In this document: in pieces, positions 8,561 to 16,607 of the stretch
How positions within the stretch are numbered: the first letter of the stretch is position 1
Layout: every line of letters begins with the position of its first letter
Source of the DNA: Lentzea xinjiangensis
GTDB taxonomy: Bacteria; Actinomycetota; Actinomycetes; Mycobacteriales; Pseudonocardiaceae
Assembly (NCBI RefSeq): GCF_900110955.1
Contig: NZ_FOFR01000021.1
Span: forward strand, 62,001-126,000
Direction of reading: 5' to 3'
DNA length: 64,000 bases
The notes under the pieces: model-generated
Database searches by the model: none
The model's input: only the letters and a program-made list of their open reading frames with translations
Told to the model about the DNA's origin: nothing
Translations under genes and position numbers: made by a program

Positions 8561-9409
8561 ATGCGCAAGCTCCGCACGACTATTCACGCACTGATCGGAA
8601 CCGTCCTCGTCATCGCGGGCTTGGCTGTGACCGCCCCGGCGGCACAGGCCATCACCATCCCCGTGGCGTGCGGCGAGAACGACCTTGTGGCGGCGGTCAA
8701 CCTCGCCAACTCCACGGCCGCCGCGGACACCCTTGTCCTGGCGAGCGGCTGCACCTACGGGCTGACCTCGCCTCACGGTGGGCTGGCCACCGGACTGCCG
8801 GTGATCACCACTCGCATCGAGATGATCGGCCCTGCGACGATCACCCGCTCCTCGCTGCTGCTCTTCCGCATCGCCGAGGTCAGCAGCACCGGCAGCCTCA
8901 CCCTCACCACGTCGGTGGCGATCACCAACGGCAACGTCGTCGGCAGTGGCGGCGGCATCCTCAACCGCGGCGCGGTGACCTTCACCAGCAGCAGCTTGAG
9001 CGGCAACGCGGCGACGCTCGACGGTGGCGGCCTGGCCAACGCCGACACCCCTTCCGGCACAGCACCGGCTGCGACGTTCACCAGAAGCCCGGTGTCCAAC
9101 AACACGGCGCTGCTGCGTGGTGGTGGCGTCTACAACGGTTTGCGGGGCACCTTGACGACCACCGGCGTCTCCGGCAGCCCGATGGCGGTCATCGGCAACA
9201 CCGGCTCGCAGGGCGGCGGTGTCGCGGCTGTCGACTCGACCGCGACCACCATGACCCAGACCGCCGTGTCCGGGAACCTCGCATTGCTGACCGCGGGAGG
9301 TGTCTACCGCGTCGGCGGGACCATGACCACCACCAACTCGCCGATCAGCGCCAACGCCCCGAACAACTGCGTGGGCAGCACCCCGGCGGTGCCCAACTGC
9401 ACCGGATAG
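8561..9409 (+). CDS. Secreted right-handed beta-helix repeat protein
   Basis: The 282-residue product has a Sec signal peptide (positive n-region, hydrophobic core, cleavage after TAPAAQA near residue 30). The mature part consists of Gly/Ser/Thr/Asn-rich repeats such as ITNGN, GGGILNRGAV, GGGLAN, GGGVYNG and GGGVYRVGG, spaced about 25-35 residues apart. This is the pattern of parallel beta-helix proteins (polymorphic-membrane-protein or anchor-Q type). No catalytic residues can be assigned. One Cys pair near the N-terminus and one at the C-terminus may cap the helix. Start chosen at the ATG giving a clean signal peptide. Confidence 0.8.
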   Translation: MRKLRTTIHALIGTVLVIAGLAVTAPAAQAITIPVACGENDLVAAVNLANSTAAADTLVLASGCTYGLTSPHGGLATGLPVITTRIEMIGPATITRSSLLLFRIAEVSSTGSLTLTTSVAITNGNVVGSGGGILNRGAVTFTSSSLSGNAATLDGGGLANADTPSGTAPAATFTRSPVSNNTALLRGGGVYNGLRGTLTTTGVSGSPMAVIGNTGSQGGGVAAVDSTATTMTQTAVSGNLALLTAGGVYRVGGTMTTTNSPISANAPNNCVGSTPAVPNCTG

Positions 9410-9423
9410 CCAGACCCGGGCAC

Positions 9424-9459
9424 GACGTGCGGGCCTTCCTGCGGGAAAGCCCGCACGTC
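9424..9459 (+). terminator. Terminator hairpin after the beta-helix gene
   Basis: Perfect 11-bp stem (gacgtgcgggc at 9424-9434 against 9449-9459), 14 nt after the stop codon. Confidence 0.75.
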
Positions 9460-9779
9460 ACCGGCGCGCAAGACGTAGTGTCGGATGAGCAAGCCCCCTG
9501 GCTGAAAGGGGGTATTCATGACCGATACGTGCCGTCGGGCCGTGCAGTCACAATCTTCCGATTCTGCCGGGTCGGCCGTCCCGAGCCCACGCCCTCGACG
9601 GCGGCGCTCGTTCCCCCGCACCATCCTGCTCACCCGAGCAGGAGCGGCCTGGGCGGGACCATCTTCTTCACCGCGCTGCCGGTGGTCACGGCGACCGCGG
9701 GATTCCCGCGGTCCCGGCAACGGCGACATCTGCTCCGGCCACCGCGGCCAGCGACGATCCACGAAGGGCTGATCAGCGA
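9460..9779. other. Intergenic stretch without a convincing gene; contains a short dyad
   Basis: No frame shows a recognisable protein. A near-continuous dyad, gaccgcggg at 9693-9701 against 9705-9713 with a 3-nt centre, lies 67 nt before the next start and may be an operator or a weak terminator. Confidence 0.4.
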
Positions 9780-10163
9780 ATGAACGAGAACTCCGACGAC
9801 GCAGCGGTTGTCGCGCAGCGCCTGCACCTCGCCACCGGCTTCCTCGCGACGGAGCGCGGCTGGGTCGTGGAACGCCTCGCCGCACTCGGTCCGCGGCTGC
9901 GGTCGTTCCGCGACGACCAGATCGACCTGGAGATCAGCCTGAAGGACCGCCAAGGCGCCGAGCAGCGAGTCACCCTCGAGTGCTGGGTCAACCGCACTCC
10001 TCGCCTGCACCTCGTCGCCACGTCGTCGGAGCGGGACCTCTCCGCAGCGCTCAACGAGGTCCGCAACGAGCTCGTTCGTCAGGTCGACGAGGCCAAGACC
10101 CGCACCGAACCGCGCCACAACCGCGCGCTGAGGTCCGTCCCCAGGCTGTCCGAGAACGAGTAG
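9780..10163 (+). CDS. HPF/RaiA-like (S30EA N-terminal fold) protein
   Basis: A 127-residue protein whose order of elements fits the ribosome-hibernation factor fold: a helix (WVVERLAALGPRLRSF), a strand (IDLEISLKD), a strand (RVTLECWV), a strand (PRLHLVATSSE) and a helix (DLSAALNEVRNELVRQVDEA). It lacks the long C-terminal dimerisation domain of actinobacterial long HPF, so it would be a short or specialised version binding the 30S subunit during stress (inference). The neighbouring genes are ANTAR regulators and universal stress proteins, which fits a stress island. No clear ribosome binding site was identified. Confidence 0.6.
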   Translation: MNENSDDAAVVAQRLHLATGFLATERGWVVERLAALGPRLRSFRDDQIDLEISLKDRQGAEQRVTLECWVNRTPRLHLVATSSERDLSAALNEVRNELVRQVDEAKTRTEPRHNRALRSVPRLSENE

Positions 10164-10258
10164 CACTTCGTCGGCTCGGCGACGGTCCAACAGCTCCGCG
10201 GGCGATCCACAGCCAGGCTCCGGTTCGCTCGGGATCACAATGGCGAGGAGTGACCAGC

Positions 10259-10987
10259 ATGGGCACGAATCGGCATCTCGACATCCTCAGGGTGATCAAC
10301 GAGATCGCCAGGGCGGACCAGGAGCCCACGGGTGTCCACCACGTCTGCCTCGCCTGCCGGACCGGCCTGAAAGCGGTCGGAGTCGAGATCTACCTGGCCG
10401 TTGCCGCGCAACCGCTCGAAGTCGTCGGGGCGGCGGGCGAGGAGATCGCCGAGCTGCAGGTGACGGTGGGGGAAGGACCTGCGTCGGAGGCGATGCGGCA
10501 GAACCAGCCGGTGCTGGTGCCGGACCTCGCGGACGGGTGGAGTGAGCGGCGATGGCCCGCGTTCGCGCCGGCCGCCGTCGCGGCGGGGGTGGCGGCGATG
10601 TTCGTGTTCCCCTTGACGCTGGGGGCGATCGCGCTGGGTGCGCTGGAGATCTGCCGGGACGCCGACGGCCCGTTGTCGCCGGATGAGCTCGCGGACGCGC
10701 TGCTGTTCGCGGACACGGCGACAGCGCTGTTGCTCGGCCGCGCCACGTCGCAGGCTGCGCCGGAAGGCGATGAGTTGTGGGGTACCGAGCCGGAACGCCG
10801 CTGGGGCGTCGTGCACCAGGCCACCGGCATGGTGTCGGTGCAGCTGGGTACCGACCTCGGTGAGGCGTTCCTCAGGTTGCGGGCGCACGCCTATCTCACC
10901 GGCATCCGCCTGTCGGAGGTGGCGGCTGACGTGGTCGCGCGCCGACTGAGGTTCACCCCGGACACCGACCATGAGAAGCAGAGGTGA
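10259..10987 (+). CDS. GAF-ANTAR transcription antitermination regulator
   Basis: A cytoplasmic regulator of 242 residues. Residues about 15-150 form a GAF-type sensor (VGEGPASEAM, VFPLTLGAIALGALEI). The C-terminal 55 residues form an ANTAR RNA-binding domain (VVHQATGMVSVQLGTDLGEA, then LRLRAHAYLTGIRLSEVAADVV). ANTAR proteins bind paired hairpins in nascent RNA and prevent termination. The ATG follows gaggag. The next GAF-ANTAR gene begins at or just after its stop, so the two are co-translated and probably work together. Confidence 0.88.
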   Translation: MGTNRHLDILRVINEIARADQEPTGVHHVCLACRTGLKAVGVEIYLAVAAQPLEVVGAAGEEIAELQVTVGEGPASEAMRQNQPVLVPDLADGWSERRWPAFAPAAVAAGVAAMFVFPLTLGAIALGALEICRDADGPLSPDELADALLFADTATALLLGRATSQAAPEGDELWGTEPERRWGVVHQATGMVSVQLGTDLGEAFLRLRAHAYLTGIRLSEVAADVVARRLRFTPDTDHEKQR

Positions 10988-10992
10988 GTCAC

Positions 10993-11748
10993 GTGTTGGA
11001 CCGGCGGATCACTCAGACCTTCGTCGAGCTGGCGGACACGCTCGTGCTGCGGTTCGACACCATCCACTTCCTGCACACCCTGATCGAACGCTGCGTCGAG
11101 CTGCTCGAGGTGGACGCGGTCGGGATCCTGCTGGCCGACCAGCGGGGTGCGCTGAACCTCGTGGCCGCGTCCACCGACCAGGCCCGGATGCTCGAGCTGT
11201 TCCAGCTGCAGGACGAGGAGGGCCCCTGCCTGGACTGCTTCCACACCGGGCAGCCCGTGGAGTGCGCCCACCTGGCGCAGGAGCCGCAACGCTGGCCCCG
11301 GTTCACGGTCGCGGCGCGCGAACAGGGGTTCTCCGCCGTCCACGCGCTGCCGATGCGACTGCGCGAACAGGTCGTCGGCGCGCTGAACCTGTTCCGGATC
11401 TCCCCCGGCGCCATCCCGCAGGACGCGGTCGAGCTGGCCCAGTCCTTCGCCAACGTCGCGACGATCAGCATCCTCCAGGTGCGGGCGCTGCGGCACAGCG
11501 AGATGGTCACCGAACAGTTGCAGAACGCACTCAACAGCCGCATCGTCATCGAGCAGGCGAAAGGCATCCTCACCGAACGTTTCCAGATCAGTGTCACGGA
11601 CGCGTTCTCCCTGATGCGGACCCACGCCCGCAACAGCAGCCAGCTGCTGTCGGACGTCGCACAGCAGGTGATCGACGGAGGCCGCCGGCCTGATGAGGGC
11701 CGGCAAGGACTGACACCGGTGCGAGCTCCGCACAGTCCACCGGCGTGA
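10993..11748 (+). CDS. GAF-ANTAR transcription antitermination regulator (second copy)
   Basis: A 251-residue GAF-ANTAR protein. The GAF part includes LLEVDAVGILLADQRG and EEGPCLDCFHTGQPVECAHL, with several Cys that could sense redox or a ligand. The ANTAR part is canonical (ALNSRIVIEQAKGILTERF, then SLMRTHARNSSQLLSDVA). The GTG at 10993 sits five bases after an AGGTGA ribosome site; an alternative GTG at 10984 overlaps the previous stop by four bases. Unlike its upstream partner it keeps the standard EQAKG core, so it is the more likely RNA binder of the two. Confidence 0.9.
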   Translation: MLDRRITQTFVELADTLVLRFDTIHFLHTLIERCVELLEVDAVGILLADQRGALNLVAASTDQARMLELFQLQDEEGPCLDCFHTGQPVECAHLAQEPQRWPRFTVAAREQGFSAVHALPMRLREQVVGALNLFRISPGAIPQDAVELAQSFANVATISILQVRALRHSEMVTEQLQNALNSRIVIEQAKGILTERFQISVTDAFSLMRTHARNSSQLLSDVAQQVIDGGRRPDEGRQGLTPVRAPHSPPA

Positions 11749-11961
11749 GTTGACGGTGCGTCGTCGACCTGGCCGGACGCGTCGATCGTCAGCTCATGGT
11801 GACCAGCAGTCGTTCCGCGCCAGGTATGCGCTGGGAGTGTCGCGACCGCTCCGGACCTCGGCGGCGCGTGCACGTCGTACGCGGACGCGCCGAGAAGTCC
11901 ACGGAGATTCCTTCCACAGGAACAAAACAAGAATCGTCAGAAGTCCTCAATGGACAGACTG

Positions 11962-11977
11962 ACGCGCGTACGCGCGT
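11962..11977. promoter_or_regulatory. 16-bp perfect palindrome upstream of the broken stress gene
   Basis: acgcgcgtacgcgcgt reads the same on both strands. It lies 19 nt before an ATG (11997) that follows gggaggag. It could be an operator left from the intact stress gene. Confidence 0.35.
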
Positions 11978-11989
11978 TGGTGGGAGGAG

Positions 11990-12690
11990 AACCCCGATGA
12001 CGGGCCCAGCGACCTGGCGGAGGCGCTGGTCACGAGCGACGAAGTCCGCCCCGCGATCGAAGCACAGGCGCGCACATGGCACTGAACGCCGGCGCCAAGA
12101 CCGCACGAGCGGCTGCGCCCGGCATCGATGTGACGACACACGTCGGCTGGTGGGGTGCGGCGACGACGCTGATCGAGGAGTCGTGCGAGGCCCGGCTGAT
12201 GGTGCGCTCGGGGCACGAGAACTCGACGCCGCCAACGGTCTTCTCGCCGGTTCGACTGTGATCGCACTCGTGTCGCACGGCCAATGTCCGCTCGTGTGCA
12301 GCACACCGTCTCCCGGAGGGGCGGTAGTGGTCGGCGCGGACGGGTCGCCGACGAGCGAGGCGACGGTCGCCTCGCGGCTCGGGATCGACCGGCACCACGT
12401 CGAGACGGAGGAACGGGACCGGCTCGCCGGATGGCACGAGAAGCATCCCGAGGTGCAGGTCCACCGCGTCGTAGTACGCGATCGGCCCTACGGGTGTTAC
12501 CCGGATCGGCGAGCAGCCGCGGCCGCGGAGGATCCGCCGGGATGCTTCTCGGCTCGACGGGTCGGACACCGGTCTGCCGCACACCCCGCCCGCTCGCGAT
12601 CGCGCGGCCATGGGCACCACCCGGCGGCCCCGCCGAGGAGGCGCTCCTCGTCAACACGCTCCGGCAGCCGCCGGAGGCCGACGTCAGCAC
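11990..12690 (+). pseudogene. Degraded two-domain universal stress protein gene
   Basis: Pieces of a tandem UspA protein are spread over three frames. One frame gives DLAEALVTSDEVRPAIEAQA; the next (from 12076) gives ALNAGAKTARAAAPGIDVTT and TLIEESCEARLMV; a third gives GLLAGSTVIALVSHGQCPLV and VVVGADGSPTSEA, the start of the second Usp domain; the last gives GMLLGSTG-like MLLGSTGRTPV. The first half of domain 1 is missing and at least three frameshifts are needed. An intact single-domain Usp gene follows, so the loss may be compensated. Confidence 0.75.
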
Positions 12691-12706
12691 TTCACGAGGT
12701 GAGTTC

Positions 12707-13321
12707 ATGAACACCACAAGCCCGATCATCGTCGGGATCGATGGAACACCGATGTCGGAGCAAGCGCTGAGGTGGGCGATGGACGAGGCCCTCGTCCGCG
12801 ACTGTCCGCTGCACATCGTCCACGCGTGGACCTACGAGCCGCTCGTGGACTGGACGCAGGCGGACGCGAGCCGGGGACTCGCGGGATCCGAGGCGTTGCT
12901 GGAGAACGCGCTGTGTGCGGCCGCGGCAGGCCGCACCGACGTCCCCGAGGTCGTCCGGCGCAGCATCCGCGGCGCCGCCGGGGAAGTGCTGGAAGAACTG
13001 TCGGTGGGAGCGGCGATGCTCGTCGTGGCTCCGCACGGCGGGCGATGGCTGAACAAGACCATGCTGGGCTCGACCAGCGCTCATTGCGTGCGGCACTCGT
13101 CCGCGCCGGTCGTCGTGATACCCGCGCAGCGGGAGGCCAGGAGCCGGGCCAGCGGTGCCGCTGACCACGAGCCCCTCACCTCACCCCCGCAGCCCGTGGA
13201 CCAAGGCGTGCGGCAGGCCGGCTCCGGTTCGGCCACCACGCCGTCCACACCGGACTGGCAGGACGGGGCTGGACGCACTGCCGTCCAGCCGAGGACCGAG
13301 CTGCCCGCACAGCGTCGATGA
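12707..13321 (+). CDS. Universal stress protein (UspA family) with disordered tail
   Basis: A single-domain Usp of 204 residues. The N-terminal strand carries IIVGIDGTPMSEQALRWAMD and the nucleotide-binding loop is seen in LNKTMLGSTSAHCVRHSSAP followed by VVVIP, with the GxxG region altered (PHGGRW), so ATP binding is uncertain. The last 60 residues are Ser/Pro/Gln-rich and probably disordered, which is unusual for the family. ATG at 12707 follows a gaggtgag ribosome site. It follows directly on the broken Usp gene. Confidence 0.85.
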   Translation: MNTTSPIIVGIDGTPMSEQALRWAMDEALVRDCPLHIVHAWTYEPLVDWTQADASRGLAGSEALLENALCAAAAGRTDVPEVVRRSIRGAAGEVLEELSVGAAMLVVAPHGGRWLNKTMLGSTSAHCVRHSSAPVVVIPAQREARSRASGAADHEPLTSPPQPVDQGVRQAGSGSATTPSTPDWQDGAGRTAVQPRTELPAQRR

Positions 13322-13520
13322 CCTGGCGTTCCTGACCGATGATCACGGATCCGACAGGTCAGCTTCGACCCCGGTCACCGTCCGGTGGCCGGGGATCAGC
13401 CACCGCGCAGGCCGCGCCGGCGGTCACCGCTCGCGCATCGGCCCGGACGCCGCAGCCCAGACGCCGCAGCGCGGACACCGAGCCGGTCAGTTCGCGGCCC
13501 CGGATGACCGGACAGGGTCA

Positions 13521-14207
13521 CTACCAGGCAAGCACGCCGTTCTCGTCCTGGAGGGTGCCCGTCGGGCCGTCCACGCCGAGAGTGGCCAGGCGCACGACGG
13601 TGCGCGCGCTCTCCCGCGGTGACCGCCCGATCCCGAAGGCCGCGGTCATGTCCGTGGCCGTGGTCCCCGGCTCCACCGCGTTGAACTTGATGCCGGGGTG
13701 GGCCTTGGCGTACTGGACGGTCAGCATGGTCGCCGCCGCCTTGGAGGCGGAGTAGAGGGCCAGCGGCAGGGTGAACTCGGGCCGCTCGGGGTTGGTCACC
13801 GCCCAGAACGACCCGGCACTGCTCGACACCGTGACCACGGTGGGGTTCGCGGACTTGCGCAACAAGGGCAGCGCCGCTTCGGTGACCCGCACGATTCCCA
13901 CCGCGTTGGTGTCGAACACCCGCAGGGCCGCGGGGCCGCCGAGCGGCTCGTTGCCGAGGACGCCCGCGTTGTGCACCAGCACGTCGAGCCGCCCCTGCTC
14001 CGCACCGATCGTCGCGAGCGCATCGGTCACCGAGGCGTCGTCGGTGACGTCGAGCCGCACGAACGCGGCACCGAGCTCGGCCGCGGCTTTCGCGCCCCGT
14101 TGGGCGTCACGGGCACCGATGTAGACGGTGTGCCCGAGCTCCAGGAGTTGTTCGGCAGTCGCGTAGCCGATGCCCTTGTTGGCACCGGTGATCAGCGTGA
14201 TGGTCAT
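13521..14207 (-). CDS. Short-chain dehydrogenase/reductase
   Basis: A classical SDR of 228 residues: NAD(P)-binding TGANKGIG at residues 7-14, NAG (HNAG) motif, catalytic Ser (VSSSAG) and the YSASK catalytic pair. An Arg after the second strand (GARD) suggests NADPH preference. The substrate is unknown; homologues are often called carbonyl reductases. It is the second gene after the SnoaL-like gene on the same strand (66 nt apart), and both are likely controlled by the TetR regulator whose operator-like dyad lies at 14712. Confidence 0.92.
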   Translation of the reverse strand: MTITLITGANKGIGYATAEQLLELGHTVYIGARDAQRGAKAAAELGAAFVRLDVTDDASVTDALATIGAEQGRLDVLVHNAGVLGNEPLGGPAALRVFDTNAVGIVRVTEAALPLLRKSANPTVVTVSSSAGSFWAVTNPERPEFTLPLALYSASKAAATMLTVQYAKAHPGIKFNAVEPGTTATDMTAAFGIGRSPRESARTVVRLATLGVDGPTGTLQDENGVLAW

Positions 14208-14273
14208 GGTTTCCTCTTGAGGTGCGTGGTCCGGCTGGGTCGTGGAGTGGTCACTCGGGGGGTGGTCGCTGCG

Positions 14274-14666
14274 TCAGCCGGCGAGTTGCCGGCGCAGCGC
14301 TTCGGCGTCGTGCAGGGCCGTCATGTGCACGAAACGCCCATCGCGGACCTGGTAGATCGCGTACTCGGTGATCTCGAACGAGGCGCCGGTGGGGGCCACA
14401 CCGAGCCACTGCCGCACCGGCGTGCCGGTGTTGACCAGCCGCGCGGCCAGCCGATCACCGTCGAAGAGCAGTTCCCGGAGCTCCCAGTGCAGGTCGGGGA
14501 CCGCTTCCACATCCGCCTGCTGCACGGTGATGAGGTCGTCCCGCGTGGCGGGCTCGCCGTTCAACGTGGTGCGGTCGTCGATGAACTCGTCCATCCGGTC
14601 GAACCGGTGGGCGTTGAGCTCGGCGAGGTAGCGCAGGTAGAACTCGCGCAGGTCGCTCTCTGGCAT
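14274..14666 (-). CDS. SnoaL-like ester cyclase-family protein
   Basis: A 130-residue protein with the alpha+beta-barrel pattern of SnoaL/ester-cyclase proteins: LREFYLRYLAELNAHRFDRM, VPDLHWELRELLFDGDRLAA, and GVAPTGASFEITEYAIYQVR followed by GRFVHMTALHD. Members act as cyclases or hydrolases on small metabolites, or have no known activity. It heads a two-gene operon with the SDR. The dyad at 14712-14733 sits 46 nt upstream of its ATG, consistent with TetR control. Confidence 0.85.
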   Translation of the reverse strand: MPESDLREFYLRYLAELNAHRFDRMDEFIDDRTTLNGEPATRDDLITVQQADVEAVPDLHWELRELLFDGDRLAARLVNTGTPVRQWLGVAPTGASFEITEYAIYQVRDGRFVHMTALHDAEALRRQLAG

Positions 14667-14711
14667 TCCGCTGTCCTCTCACGAGCGGATGGCCGAGGCC
14701 GACCCGCACAG

Positions 14712-14733
14712 TTATGCATCGATCGATGCGTAA
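14712..14733. promoter_or_regulatory. TetR-type operator before the SnoaL-SDR operon
   Basis: A 22-bp inverted repeat (ttatgcatcgatcgatgcgtaa) with a 14-bp perfect core gcatcgatcgatgc at 14716-14729. A related half (gcatcgatca) follows at 14753. The core matches 12 of 14 positions of the dyad in front of the TetR gene (15440-15453), so one protein probably binds both. Confidence 0.7.
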
Positions 14734-14808
14734 TTCGACCGTAGCACGTTCTGCATCGATCACTTCAGAAAGGTGCCCAGCGGTGGACCAGAGGCCGGCA
14801 GGCCTGCG

Positions 14809-15417
14809 TCAGCGAGGCGGCCAGGCCCGCACGGCGGCGTCGGCGACGGCCTGGAGTTCGTCGCGGCAGACACCGCTGGCGGCCTGCACGGCCATGCCGT
14901 AGCCCACCGCGGTCACGTAGCGGGCCAGCACGGCCGGGTCGGCGTCCGGAGGCAGATCGCCCTCGTCGACCGCGCGCCCGAACCGTTCCCGCAGGCGGGA
15001 GTACCCGTTGTCGCGCCACGCGACCAGGATGTCGCGGGCTCCGCGGCTGGAGTCACCGGTGGCCAGTGCGCCCTGGACGCCGAGGCAACCGTGGGGGCCG
15101 GCCGGGCGGGTGGTGGTCCGGACGACACCGGCGAACAGGGCGGTGACGACGCCGAGGGCGGTGGGTTCCTCCACCGCCCGCTCCAGGTAGGCGCTGGGAC
15201 CCTCGGTGTAGCGCTCGAGGGCCTTGCGGAACAGCTCCTCCTTGTTGCCGAAGGCCCCGTACATGCTGGTGGTGGAGATGCCCATCGCGCCGGTGAGGGC
15301 GGCCAGGCTGGCGCCCTCGTAGCCGTGCTCCCAGAACACCATCAGAGCGCGCTCGAGCGCCTCGTCGGCGTCGAACTCCCGCGGCCTGCCGGCCGGGCGG
15401 CGTTGTCCAGTACCCAC
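14809..15417 (-). CDS. TetR-family regulator
   Basis: A 202-residue repressor. The N-terminal helix-turn-helix is clear (GRPREFDADEALERALMVFW, then LTGAMGISTTSMYGAFGNKE), followed by a ligand domain with GCLGVQGALATGDSS, typical of the TetR_C group near SDR genes. No ATG fits; the GTG at 15417 gives the family N-terminus, with 15426 an alternative. It is transcribed toward the SnoaL-SDR operon, and related dyads lie before itself and before that operon, so it probably represses both. Confidence 0.88.
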   Translation of the reverse strand: MGTGQRRPAGRPREFDADEALERALMVFWEHGYEGASLAALTGAMGISTTSMYGAFGNKEELFRKALERYTEGPSAYLERAVEEPTALGVVTALFAGVVRTTTRPAGPHGCLGVQGALATGDSSRGARDILVAWRDNGYSRLRERFGRAVDEGDLPPDADPAVLARYVTAVGYGMAVQAASGVCRDELQAVADAAVRAWPPR

Positions 15418-15435
15418 CCCGCCCACTCTACGCTT

Positions 15436-15457
15436 TTCCGCATCAATCGCTGCGGAA
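15436..15457. promoter_or_regulatory. Autoregulatory operator of the TetR gene
   Basis: Inverted repeat ttccgca (15436-15442) against tgcggaa (15451-15457), about 20 nt upstream of the TetR start. Its centre resembles the operator at 14716-14729 in 12 of 14 positions. Confidence 0.6.
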
Positions 15458-15566
15458 CCGGTGCCGACGAGGCTCTCCTCGAGGCGGATTGCTCCATGAC
15501 GGCACTGATCAACCGTTTCACGCACGGGTGTCGTGGGGGCGTGGCACTCTCCGAAGAGTGGTCGGG

Positions 15567-16607
15567 ATGGCTGAGCGTCGCGTGCTCGCGACAGGCAGGC
15601 GGTTCGCGACCGTTCTCCGCACGGTGGTCCTGGCCAGCCTGGGGCTCGTCGCCGGCGTCGGCCTGACGGTCGCCGTGGCGGCGGTGCTGTGGAGCGCGCT
15701 GTTCGCCGCATTGGCTCCCCGGCGTGCCGTCGTGTGGGCCGATGCCGCCGTCATGTGCGCGTTGTGCTTGGCACAGACCTCGCTGGTGCAGCCGGAAGCG
15801 CTGGCGGACAGCACGAACTGGGTGCTGGCCGCGGCCTCGATCACCGCCGTGACACACCAGTGGTACCTCACGACCCGGGCGGGCGCGGTGCTCACCGCTG
15901 CCGTCGTCGTCTGCGAGGTCGCCGGTGGCGTGAGCGCGCCGATCGCGCTGTGGACCTTCGCGGAAGCGGCCATGTCCCGCGGGCTGGTCCTGTTGCTGCG
16001 CTCCGGTGCGCGGTCCGCCGACCAGGTGATCGCGAGCGCCGAGCGCACGCGGCGCGAGGCCGCGGTCGCCTCGGCGCGGCGAGCCGACGAGCGCGAGCAG
16101 CTCGCGGTCCTGCACGACACGGCCGCCTCGACGTTGTTCGTCGCGGGAAGCGGTGCGGTGCAAGGACGTGAGCCTTGGCTGGTCGAGCGCGCGGCCCAGG
16201 ACGTCGCGGTGCTGACCACCACCGCTCCCACCGGTGACCTCGACCTGGCCGAGGCGCTGCGGGACGTGGTCAGGGAAAGCCCGCTCGACATCGAGATGCG
16301 GGCACCGGAAACCGTGTGCCTCACCGCGTCCGCCGTGGTCGCGGTCTGTCGTGCCGTGCGAGAGGCGTTGGTCAACGTCGTGCGCCATGCCGGTGTCGGT
16401 CACGCCGTGGTCAGCCTGGCGATCGGTGATCGGAACGTCGTGGTGGAGGTCGCGGACCGCGGTAGCGGGTTCGACCCGGCCGCGGTTCCCGGGCACCACC
16501 ACGGCATCAGCAGGTCCATTGTGGACCGGATGGCGCGGGTGGGCGGCCGTGCCGAGGTCACCGGCGGCTCCGGCACAGTGGTGCGGCTGGAGTTGCCCCG
16601 TGCCTGA
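15567..16607 (+). CDS. NarL-type sensor histidine kinase
   Basis: A 346-residue membrane kinase. About four hydrophobic segments occupy residues 15-140. A short coiled segment (ARRADEREQLAVLHDTAAST) carries the phosphorylatable His near residue 183 in the LHDT form used by some actinobacterial HisKA_3-like kinases. The ATPase domain has an N-box (REALVNVVRHAG), a G1 box (VADRGSGFDP) and a final GGSGTVVRLELP. It overlaps the next gene by eight bases and is the only gene of the trio with intact kinase motifs. The start was placed at the ATG just before the first membrane segment. Confidence 0.85.
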   Translation: MAERRVLATGRRFATVLRTVVLASLGLVAGVGLTVAVAAVLWSALFAALAPRRAVVWADAAVMCALCLAQTSLVQPEALADSTNWVLAAASITAVTHQWYLTTRAGAVLTAAVVVCEVAGGVSAPIALWTFAEAAMSRGLVLLLRSGARSADQVIASAERTRREAAVASARRADEREQLAVLHDTAASTLFVAGSGAVQGREPWLVERAAQDVAVLTTTAPTGDLDLAEALRDVVRESPLDIEMRAPETVCLTASAVVAVCRAVREALVNVVRHAGVGHAVVSLAIGDRNVVVEVADRGSGFDPAAVPGHHHGISRSIVDRMARVGGRAEVTGGSGTVVRLELPRA

